Of a stretch of 40,234 nucleotides of DNA, positions 34,612-40,234 are shown one piece after another. Every line of letters begins with the position of its first letter. Within the stretch, counting starts at the first letter, position 1. The notes under the pieces are model-generated. The model saw nothing but the letters and a program-made list of their open reading frames with translations. It made no database searches and was not told the DNA's origin. Origin of the DNA: Acidobacteria bacterium 28-9 (GTDB lineage: Bacteria > Acidobacteriota > Blastocatellia > Pyrinomonadales > Pyrinomonadaceae); assembly GCA_002050355.1 (NCBI GenBank), contig MWYY01000056.1:1-40234 (forward strand), read 5' to 3'. The translations under genes and the position numbers were made by a program.

Positions 34612-35070
34612 CTACGCGTCAAACGCTTTTAAAACTTCGTCGGCGTGTTCTTCAATATTCACTTTGTCAAAAACCTTTTTAATTTTTCCGCTCTCGTCAA
34701 TCAAAAAAGTTTTTCGCAAAACACCCTTGTAAATTTTCCCGTCGTATTCTTTGTCGCCGTAACTGCCGTAAGCATCCGCAATCCGGTGGTCGGTGTCGGC
34801 GAGTAGCGTAAACGGCAAATTATATTTGGAGATAAACTTTTGGTGCGATTTTTCGTCGTCCATCGAAACGCCCAAAACCTTTATATTCTTCTGTTTGTAA
34901 ACGTCGTTTGCATCACGAAACGAACTTGCTTCCAGCGTTCAGCCCGTCGTATCGTCTTTCGGATAAAAATACAAAACAACTTTCTGCCCGCGAAAATCCG
35001 AAAGTTTTACGTCGTTTCCATTTTGGTCTTTGACCGTAAAATCAAGCGCGGTATCACCTTGTTTAATCAT
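34612..35070 (-). CDS. bcp: Bcp-type peroxiredoxin, probable selenoprotein (TGA at the catalytic position)
   Basis: From ATG 35070 (ribosome site AGGAG 7 bases before) a 152-residue frame runs to TAG 34612, with a single in-frame TGA at 34939-34941. It is codon 44, exactly the peroxidatic cysteine of PxxxTxxC (here PKDDTTG then TGA). The flanks are typical Bcp: DFTVKDQNGNDVKLSDFRGQ, VVLYFYPKDD, and later VLGVSMDD, YNLPFTLLADTD and GVLRKTFLID with Arg119. Position 49, where E. coli Bcp has its resolving Cys, is Ser. The protein has no cysteine. A SECIS-like hairpin follows the TGA. Alternative: a nonsense mutation or TGC/TGA read error. An ordinary caller would start at 34875 and lose the catalytic half. 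Confidence 0.75.
34904..34923 (-). promoter_or_regulatory. SECIS-like hairpin downstream of the in-frame TGA
   Basis: On the transcript TCGTTT and AAACGA pair over 6 bp around the 8-base loop CGTGATGC. The stem begins 15 bases after the TGA, so 21 bases separate the TGA from the loop. Bacterial SECIS elements are short hairpins in the coding region with an early G in the loop (here second position) at about this distance. Supportive, not proof. Confidence 0.5.
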
Positions 35071-35126
35071 AATTTTCTCCTAAGTTTTAATTTTGGTAGA
35101 ATTGTATCACGACGAACGGAAAAAAT

Positions 35127-35660
35127 ATGAAAATGCTGACCGAAACAAAAGCGTTGGGCGGACTCGAAAAACTCAAAACCAGTTTTCAAAATTTCATAAA
35201 AACAAATTACGAATACCGAGCGCAAAATTGCCAAACCTGTCCGACAAAAGGTGCATGCTGTCTTGACGCGCACTTCGTCAATGTTCACATCACACGACTC
35301 GAAGCGGTTGCCATACGCAACACGCTGAAAAATTTAAGCGAAGAAAAACAACGCGAAATCTACAAACGCGCCGCAGAAACCGTCGAGAAATATAATTTGA
35401 AAAGCGATGACGACACATTTGAAAAAACTTTCGCCTGTCCGCTTTTTGAAAAAAGCCTCGGCTGCCTCATCCACGAAAACGCCAAACCTTCAGCTTGTAT
35501 TTCACACGCTTGTTACGAGAACAGAGAAGATTTACCGCCCGAACGATTTCAAGAACAAATCGAAAACACAATTGAAAAATTGAATAAAAGAACTTACGGC
35601 AACGCTTTGACGTGGCTTCCGCTCCCCGTATGGCTCGATTCGATAAATACGTCTAAATGA
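35127..35660 (+). CDS. YkgJ family cysteine-cluster protein
   Basis: 177 residues. The N-terminal cluster CQTCPTKGACCLDAH (residues about 32-46) and later single cysteines (CPLF, CLIH, CISHACYEN) match the CxxCxxCxC-type family that probably binds iron or zinc. No function is established. It is divergent from the peroxiredoxin gene with only 56 bases between the two starts, so both may share a regulatory region, perhaps redox-related, which is inference. Stop codon TGA (35658-35660) is part of the palindromic repeat that follows. Confidence 0.82.
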   Translation: MKMLTETKALGGLEKLKTSFQNFIKTNYEYRAQNCQTCPTKGACCLDAHFVNVHITRLEAVAIRNTLKNLSEEKQREIYKRAAETVEKYNLKSDDDTFEKTFACPLFEKSLGCLIHENAKPSACISHACYENREDLPPERFQEQIENTIEKLNKRTYGNALTWLPLPVWLDSINTSK

Positions 35661-35723
35661 ATGATGAATGATGAATGTAAGACAGTTTCTTTAATTCATC
35701 ATTCATCATTCACCATTCATCAT
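35657..35723. repeat. hairpin-forming ATTCATC repeat
   Basis: Left arm ATGAATGATGAATGATGAAT (35657-35676) and right arm around 35694-35723 (ATTCATCATTCATCATTCAC...) are inverse complements at 19 of 20 positions. Both consist of tandem ATTCATC/ATTCACC words. The left arm includes the YkgJ stop codon. It lies between convergent genes and may act as a terminator. Confidence 0.7.
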
Positions 35724-35747
35724 TTCTCTAGTCTGTGATTAATTTTA

Positions 35748-36596
35748 TTAAAAATAAAAGCGCGCGAAATAATAAAGAATCGGCGCGTTGAAAAGTAAAC
35801 TGTCCAATCTATCTAATAATCCGCCGTGTCCGGGCAAAATGCTCGCCGCGTCTTTGGCGCCTGCACCGCGTTTTATCGCGCTTTCCGCCAAATCACCGAA
35901 AAGTCCGACGACGCTCATTACGATTGCCAATGGAATCGAGACTTTGTAAGACAATTCGGGGAAAAACCAAAGACTGGAAATTAAAGCAAAGATAGAACTT
36001 AAAACAAGTCCTCCGATAACGCCTTCCCAGGTTTTTCCGGGCGAAATCTGCGGCGCGAGTTTGTGTTTGCCGAAGTTTTTCCCGATGTAATACGCTCCAG
36101 TATCTGCGCCCATCACGACGAGAAAGAAAAACGCCAGAAGTTTTGTCGAAAGTCCGGGAGAGTTTTCAAAACCAGTGCGTACCGAAACGATAAATCCGCC
36201 CAAAAACGCGACATACAAAACGCCCAAAACCGTTACGCCGACGCCTGCCAGCATTTTTGAAAAATCTCTTTGAAAGCGAAAAGTCTGCGTGATTAAAACA
36301 ACGATTAGAAAAAGCGCAACGGTTAAAAGCAGTAAATCCGGCGCTTTTGTCGGGGCATCAAAAAGAAAAGCGACGAACAGCGCCGCAGCACCCAAATAAG
36401 CAATCGAAGCGTCAGCTTTAAGTGCGAGCTTTTTCGTCAAGCTGTAAAATTCAAAAAGTCCGGCGCTGAGTGCAAGTGCGGCAATCACCAAAAAAAGCCA
36501 ATTCGCTTGCGGAAACTGCGGCAAAAAAACAGGCAAAACGATTGACAAAATTAAAACCGGGAGCGCGACAAGCGCAGTCAATAATCTACTATTCAT
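35748..36596 (-). CDS. cdsA: phosphatidate cytidylyltransferase
   Basis: 282 residues with about eight transmembrane helices. Makes CDP-diacylglycerol from phosphatidic acid and CTP, the branch point for phospholipid synthesis. The C-terminal signature is clear: GDLAESAIKRGAGAKDA followed by LPGHGGLLDRLDSLLF, carrying the catalytic and metal-binding acids. Also GADTGAYYIGKNFGKHKLAP and SPGKTWEGVIGG. Downstream of uppS with a palindromic repeat between, as in many bacteria where the two genes are adjacent. Confidence 0.95.
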   Translation of the reverse strand: MNSRLLTALVALPVLILSIVLPVFLPQFPQANWLFLVIAALALSAGLFEFYSLTKKLALKADASIAYLGAAALFVAFLFDAPTKAPDLLLLTVALFLIVVLITQTFRFQRDFSKMLAGVGVTVLGVLYVAFLGGFIVSVRTGFENSPGLSTKLLAFFFLVVMGADTGAYYIGKNFGKHKLAPQISPGKTWEGVIGGLVLSSIFALISSLWFFPELSYKVSIPLAIVMSVVGLFGDLAESAIKRGAGAKDAASILPGHGGLLDRLDSLLFNAPILYYFARFYF

Positions 36597-36667
36597 AAAA
36601 AGTAGTCGGTAGTCAGTTGTCGGTAAGATTATTCAAAAAACTGATAACTGACAACTGACTACTTTTT
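36597..36667. repeat. hairpin-forming AGTCAGTTGTC repeat
   Basis: Left part AAAAGTAGTCGG...TCAGTTGTCGGTAAG (36597-36627) and right part CTGATAACTGACAACTGACTACTTTTT (36640-36666) are imperfect inverse complements built from tandem TCAGTTGTC/ATC words. The right arm overlaps the uppS stop codon (TAG at 36659-36661). Fills the gap between uppS and cdsA. Confidence 0.65.
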
Positions 36668-37438
36668 CTCAATCCCGCCAAATCTACGTTCGCGTTTTTG
36701 AAAATCCAAAATTGCCTCAAAAATTTCTCTGCGGCGAAAATCGGGAAAAAGCGTTTCGGTTACATAGATTTCGCTGTAAGCTAGTTGCCAGAGCAAAAAA
36801 TTGGAAATTCGCATCTCGCCGCTCGTCCGAATCATTAAATCTACTTCCGGCAAGCCGCGCGTGTAAAGATTTGCTTCGATGTCGGCTTCGGTCAAGTTTG
36901 CGACGGAATCGCCGTTTTGCTGCAAATTTTCGATTGCCTTTTTGCAAGCCTCGACAATCTCGGCGCGCCCGCCGTAGTTAAGCGCGACGCTCAAAATTGT
37001 GCCTGTATTGTTAGCTGTTTTTTCGGTTGCGACGGCGATTTGCTTTTGAACTGATTTGTCCAAACCTTCGATTTTTCCGATTGCTTGGAATTTTATGCTT
37101 TGACGGTGAATTTCGTCGAGTTCGGTTCGCAAATAATATTTTAGCATTTGCATCAACGCGCCGATTTCAAGTTTTGGACGCTTCCAGTTTTCGGTCGAAA
37201 AAGCGTAAAGCGTAACAGCTTTCAAATTCAGCCTCGCACTTGTATCGACGATAGCGCGAACCGATTCGACGCCGGCGCGATGTCCGAAAATTCGCCGCTC
37301 GCCGCGCTGCCGCGCCCAACGCCCGTTGCCGTCCATAATGACCGCAACGTGCTGCGGCAGATGCGCAAAATCAATCGCGCCGAGCAGTTCGGCTTCGGCG
37401 GAGTTCGGTTTGATGACTTCGGCAAAGTTCTCGTGCAT
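36659..37438 (-). CDS. uppS: isoprenyl transferase (undecaprenyl diphosphate synthase)
   Basis: 259 residues of the cis-prenyltransferase family, which builds the C55 lipid carrier for cell-wall synthesis from farnesyl and isopentenyl diphosphate. Family residues seen: catalytic Asp36 in VIMDGNGRWARQRG, the FGHRAG loop, STENWKRP with Asn83, and the C-terminal RTSGEMRISNFLLWQLAYSE with its basic diphosphate-binding pattern. The N-terminus carries about 20 extra residues. Upstream of cdsA on the same strand. Confidence 0.95.
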   Translation of the reverse strand: MHENFAEVIKPNSAEAELLGAIDFAHLPQHVAVIMDGNGRWARQRGERRIFGHRAGVESVRAIVDTSARLNLKAVTLYAFSTENWKRPKLEIGALMQMLKYYLRTELDEIHRQSIKFQAIGKIEGLDKSVQKQIAVATEKTANNTGTILSVALNYGGRAEIVEACKKAIENLQQNGDSVANLTEADIEANLYTRGLPEVDLMIRTSGEMRISNFLLWQLAYSEIYVTETLFPDFRRREIFEAILDFQKRERRFGGIEKK

Positions 37439-37472
37439 TTTCTTTTAGGTTACAGGCGTTAGGTTTTAGGAA

Positions 37473-37805
37473 TTAGCGATTGTTTAATTTTCCTGACAGC
37501 CAATCTCTAACATCTATTTCCTTAAAACTGACAATTGCTTCCGCGTTTATTTTGCCGTAAATATGCGGGTAAATTTCACCGCCGGTCGATGTTTCCTCAA
37601 CGAGTTTTGACATTAATTTTTCCGGTTCGATTTCTAAAATCAAAACCGTTTGCGCGTCTTTATAATAACGCTGCAAAACCGTCTCGACTTGGCGGGCGAA
37701 ACTGCAATGAATGAATCCTTCAGTTTTTAAACTGTCGGCTTCATAGAATTTTTCGTTCTTAAACTTTTCCCAGACTTCGGGTAAGACAATGTGGAAAATC
37801 ATCAT
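37473..37805 (-). CDS. DUF952 family protein
   Basis: 110 residues. The DUF952 pattern is present: IFHIVLPEVWEK at the start, GFIHCSFARQVETVL, LILEIEPEKL and EIYPHIYGKINAEAIVSF. Function of the family is not established; an ADP-ribosyltransferase-like fold has been proposed for related proteins. Its ATG is immediately after the stop of the nucleotidyltransferase gene, so it is likely the last gene of the pyrE-truA operon. Confidence 0.85.
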   Translation of the reverse strand: MMIFHIVLPEVWEKFKNEKFYEADSLKTEGFIHCSFARQVETVLQRYYKDAQTVLILEIEPEKLMSKLVEETSTGGEIYPHIYGKINAEAIVSFKEIDVRDWLSGKLNNR

Positions 37806-38429
37806 TTATTCTTCGGTCGCTTCAGCAACGGCTTTTTGCAGTTCGGCAAACTTCTCACGCACAAATGGATTGAGCTTTTCGGCAAAATCCGCTGTTAGAT
37901 TTTTTATTTTGATAATTTCCTGAACGTCCGCTAAATCTTTCAACCGATGCGGCGCTGTCATTCCCGAAGCCAGTTTAAGCTCAACGAGTTTTTCCAAACT
38001 GACTGTTTTTATGCCTTCAATTTCCGTTTCGCTCTCCTGCGGATTTGGAAAAACAACGGGTTTTGGCTTCCCGTCGCCCGGAAATTCGCCTGCTGTTATT
38101 ATTTCAATCGTTACATTTTCAGCAGTCGTTCTGAATTTTTTCGTCGCGCCTTCAAACGCCGGACGATAACCTAAACCGACCAACTCTCGGCGAAATTTGT
38201 CCAAACCTTCGCGTGTCAAAAGCAAATCGATGTCTTCGGTAAAACGCCGGTAACCATATTGATTAAGCGCAACCGCGCCGATGACGTTGTAGTCGATGCC
38301 CTTTTTTTCAAGGTCGCCGATTACGCGCCGCAGCGTTTCGTTTAAAATTCCTTCGCCCATAAAAAATCGCAAACCTTCCTGATACGCCGATACAGGCGAA
38401 GCTATAATTTGTTGAAAGTCTATTCTCAT
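37806..38429 (-). CDS. nucleotidyltransferase-fold protein
   Basis: 207 residues. NVIGAVALNQYGYRRFTEDIDLLLT at about 49-73 is the minimal nucleotidyltransferase motif with the D-x-D metal-binding pair. Further on are IEIITAGEFPGDGKPKP and a helical C-terminal part with LKLASGM and RLKDLADVQEII, as in AbiEii-like and related groups. No antitoxin partner is next to it, so a defence role is not supported. Its ATG overlaps the truA stop (ATGA), which suggests coupled translation in the pyrE-truA unit. Confidence 0.72.
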   Translation of the reverse strand: MRIDFQQIIASPVSAYQEGLRFFMGEGILNETLRRVIGDLEKKGIDYNVIGAVALNQYGYRRFTEDIDLLLTREGLDKFRRELVGLGYRPAFEGATKKFRTTAENVTIEIITAGEFPGDGKPKPVVFPNPQESETEIEGIKTVSLEKLVELKLASGMTAPHRLKDLADVQEIIKIKNLTADFAEKLNPFVREKFAELQKAVAEATEE

Positions 38430-39178
38430 TCGTAACTGACTTTAAGCAGTGTCAAGCCCTGTGCCGGTGAGGTTATTCCGGCTAAATCTCTATTGCCGTT
38501 GGCAATTGCCGTCTGAATTGTATCAGAATCTTTCTCGCCGCGCCCGACTTCTAAAATCGTCCCGACAATCGAGCGCACCATATAACGCAGAAATCCGTTT
38601 GCCGAGATGCGAAACTCAATGATTGAAGCGTTTGCGCGCGCGTCCCAAAGCGATTCGACGGAAAAATCCATAACGGTTCGCACGCGATTTTTCACATCTG
38701 AACGCGCCGAAGAAAACGCCATCCAATCATGTTCGCCCAAGAACATTCGTGCCGCATCGTTCATTTTGCCGACATCCAGCGGGCGCGCTTCGTGATGCGC
38801 GTAACGCAGCCAGAACGGAGATATTACAGGAGCGTTGACGACGCGATAAACGTAAGTTTTGATTTTCGCGGAAAACCGCGAATGAAAATCGTCATTGCAT
38901 TCTTCAACCTGCAAAACACGCACGTCGCGCCCGATATTGCCGTTGATTGCGCCGCGCAGTCTGTTGGGCGTGAAATGCCGGTTCAAGCGTACATTGGCGA
39001 TTTGACCTTCGGCGTGAACGCCCGCGTCCGTTCTGCCGGAGCCGACGACTTTAACTTCCGCGTTTTCGAGCATTCCGACGACTCGTTCAAACTCGCCCTG
39101 CACAGTGCGCTGTCCGTCTTGAACTTGCCAGCCGTGAAAATCCGTGCCGTCGTATTGAATCAACAATTTGAAATTCAT
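38426..39178 (-). CDS. truA: tRNA pseudouridine synthase A
   Basis: 250 residues. Makes pseudouridine at positions 38-40 of the tRNA anticodon arm. The catalytic Asp51 is in GSGRTDAGVHA. The IQYDGTDFHGWQVQDGQRTVQGE N-terminus and the late NGFLRYMVRSIVGTILEVGRG are standard. Its ATG overlaps the pyrE stop, and its stop overlaps the start of the next gene, so three genes form a tight operon. Confidence 0.96.
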   Translation of the reverse strand: MNFKLLIQYDGTDFHGWQVQDGQRTVQGEFERVVGMLENAEVKVVGSGRTDAGVHAEGQIANVRLNRHFTPNRLRGAINGNIGRDVRVLQVEECNDDFHSRFSAKIKTYVYRVVNAPVISPFWLRYAHHEARPLDVGKMNDAARMFLGEHDWMAFSSARSDVKNRVRTVMDFSVESLWDARANASIIEFRISANGFLRYMVRSIVGTILEVGRGEKDSDTIQTAIANGNRDLAGITSPAQGLTLLKVSYE

Positions 39179-39762
39179 TTTGAAACTCGGCTGCCGGGTT
39201 TAACTGCGATTTCGCCTTTTGCGCACATCAGACAATCTACGGTTTTGTAGCTCGGAATATCCAAACTAGCGAGCGCGATTCGCGGAATGCCGACATCGGC
39301 TCGTCCGTTTGAGCGGTCAATTATTGAAGCCGCGTTTGTAACTCGCGCGCCGTGCCTTCCTAACGCTTCGATACATTCGCGCGTCGAACCGCCGGTTGTG
39401 ATAACGTCTTCGACGACTAAAATTCGCTCCGTTTCACAAACCGAAAAACCGCGCCGCAAAGTCATCGCGCCGTTTTCGCGTTCCGTCCAAATGAAGCGAA
39501 TGTTTAAGGCTTGCGCGACGGCGAAACCGATTATCAAACCGCCGATTGCGGGTGACGCGACAGTATCAAACTGTTCGTCGTTGAAATTTTCGGCTATCGC
39601 TTTTCCGAACTTCGCTGCGTCTTGCGGCTTTTGCAAAGCAAGCGCGCATTGCAGATATTTCGGGCTGTGTAAGCCGCTCGACAATATAAAATGTCCTTCT
39701 AAAAGCGCGCCGGTTTCACGAAAATGTTTTAAGATTTTTTCCTGTGTCATTTGAGTTTTCAA
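39175..39762 (-). CDS. pyrE: orotate phosphoribosyltransferase
   Basis: 195 residues. Joins orotate to PRPP in pyrimidine synthesis. The PRPP-binding loop is ILVVEDVITTGGSTREC at about 114-130; GHFILSSGLHSPKYLQ and ASPAIGGLIIGFAVA are other family regions. A second in-frame ATG four codons in is an alternative start. First gene of the operon with truA. The divergent ychF gene begins 122 bases away. Confidence 0.94.
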   Translation of the reverse strand: MKTQMTQEKILKHFRETGALLEGHFILSSGLHSPKYLQCALALQKPQDAAKFGKAIAENFNDEQFDTVASPAIGGLIIGFAVAQALNIRFIWTERENGAMTLRRGFSVCETERILVVEDVITTGGSTRECIEALGRHGARVTNAASIIDRSNGRADVGIPRIALASLDIPSYKTVDCLMCAKGEIAVKPGSRVSK

Positions 39763-39884
39763 CCGTTAAAATTCTCTACAAAATTAAGCCACATTTTCCG
39801 CATTTCTCAAAATCAAACTTAAAGGTTAAAATGCTTGTTTTGCTTTTACTTTGAACTTTAGACCACAAACTTTAAACTAATTTT

Positions 39885-40234
39885 ATGCTGCAAGCCGGAA
39901 TCGTCGGACTGCCGAACGTCGGAAAATCTACTTTATTTAACGCGCTGACCGCTGCTGAAGACGCGCTCGCCGCCAATTATCCGTTTGCCACGATTGAGCC
40001 AAACGTCGGTGTTGTCGCCGTGCCGGATGAGCGCCTTCCCGTTCTGGAAAAACTGAACAAGGCACAAAAGGTAATTCCTGCGACCGTTGAATTTGTTGAT
40101 ATTGCAGGCTTGGTTCGAGGTGCAAGCAAAGGCGAAGGTTTGGGCAATCAATTTCTTGCAAACATCCGCGAAACCGATGCCATTATTCAAGTCGTGCGCT
40201 GTTTTGAAGACGAAAACATTGTTCACGTCGAAGG
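39885..40234 (+). CDS. ychF: YchF/OLA1 family GTP/ATPase (partial, 5' part)
   Basis: 116 codons from ATG 39885 to the right edge. The G1 motif [27 protein letters not shown] and the switch region [20 protein letters not shown] are diagnostic of YchF, a ribosome-associated nucleotide hydrolase that prefers ATP. The C-terminal TGS domain lies outside the window. No strong ribosome site (TTTTATG). Confidence 0.95.
   Translation, partial: MLQAGIVGLPNVGKSTLFNALTAAEDALAANYPFATIEPNVGVVAVPDERLPVLEKLNKAQKVIPATVEFVDIAGLVRGASKGEGLGNQFLANIRETDAIIQVVRCFEDENIVHVE

Noticed and set aside
34612..34875. 87-residue peroxiredoxin fragment taken as a separate gene
   Set aside because: Its ATG is an internal methionine of the longer frame and the fragment lacks the catalytic site. 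The upstream part is in the same frame across the TGA.
37443..37478. TTAGGTTACAGGCGTTAGG words between uppS and the DUF952 gene
   Set aside because: Looks like one arm of another short intergenic repeat, but I found no matching inverted arm, so it is not listed as a feature.
37806..38429. AbiEii-like toxin of an abortive-infection system
   Set aside because: Only the general nucleotidyltransferase motif is seen. There is no antitoxin-like partner, and the gene is translationally coupled to truA.
1..40234. CRISPR arrays, insertion sequences, prophage or conjugation genes
   Set aside because: No regularly spaced direct repeats, transposase, integrase or phage structural genes were found in either strand.

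Overview
The window reads as a chromosomal stretch of a free-living, Gram-negative-type bacterium of moderate GC content. Several traits fit Acidobacteriota, probably the Blastocatellia/Pyrinomonadales side: paired ECF sigma/anti-sigma genes with DUF4097 proteins, a PQQ-type sugar dehydrogenase, an M48 protease with a C-terminal extension, WG-repeat and DUF6934 proteins, and short palindromic intergenic repeats. This placement is an inference from gene style and was not tested. No phage, insertion sequence or CRISPR array was seen.

Layout. 1-6 kb, mostly minus strand: a sigma-70-like factor running off the left edge, a 55-residue membrane peptide, a PAS/GAF hybrid histidine kinase, a secreted FKBP prolyl isomerase, a PQQ-dependent sugar dehydrogenase and tRNA-Glu(CTC). 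6-14 kb: galT, a nucleotidyltransferase, tRNA-Leu(CAA), a rhomboid protease, trmB, an acyl-ACP desaturase-like di-iron protein, murI, rph and fabG. 14-21 kb: a scattered phenylalanine/tyrosine catabolic set (phenylalanine hydroxylase, 4-hydroxyphenylpyruvate dioxygenase, homogentisate dioxygenase). It is interrupted by a GNAT enzyme, a frameshifted gene, a WG-repeat protein and a DUF6934 two-gene module flanked by a direct repeat. 21-26 kb: two ECF sigma/anti-sigma modules, the first followed by two DUF4097 envelope proteins. 26-30 kb: a GT-C-like membrane protein, a lipoprotein-like gene and an AI-2E family transporter. 30-33 kb: a DUF47-Pit phosphate uptake operon whose transporter carries a perfect 801-bp tandem duplication, with PHO-box-like repeats upstream. 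33-40 kb: M48 protease, a Bcp-type peroxiredoxin, a YkgJ protein, then the minus-strand genes pyrE-truA-nucleotidyltransferase-DUF952, uppS and cdsA, and the start of ychF.

The most interesting feature is the peroxiredoxin at 34612-35070. Its open frame is interrupted only by one in-frame TGA, which sits exactly at the peroxidatic cysteine of the PxxxTxxC motif. A 6-bp hairpin with an 8-nt loop containing an early G follows 15 nt later. The translated protein has no cysteine at all. This fits a selenocysteine-containing 1-Cys-type Bcp that an ordinary gene caller would truncate. Other points for checking are the exact in-frame duplication of the phosphate transporter, a three-unit 11-bp-period repeat ahead of the phosphate operon, and hairpin-forming repeats that repeatedly touch stop codons.
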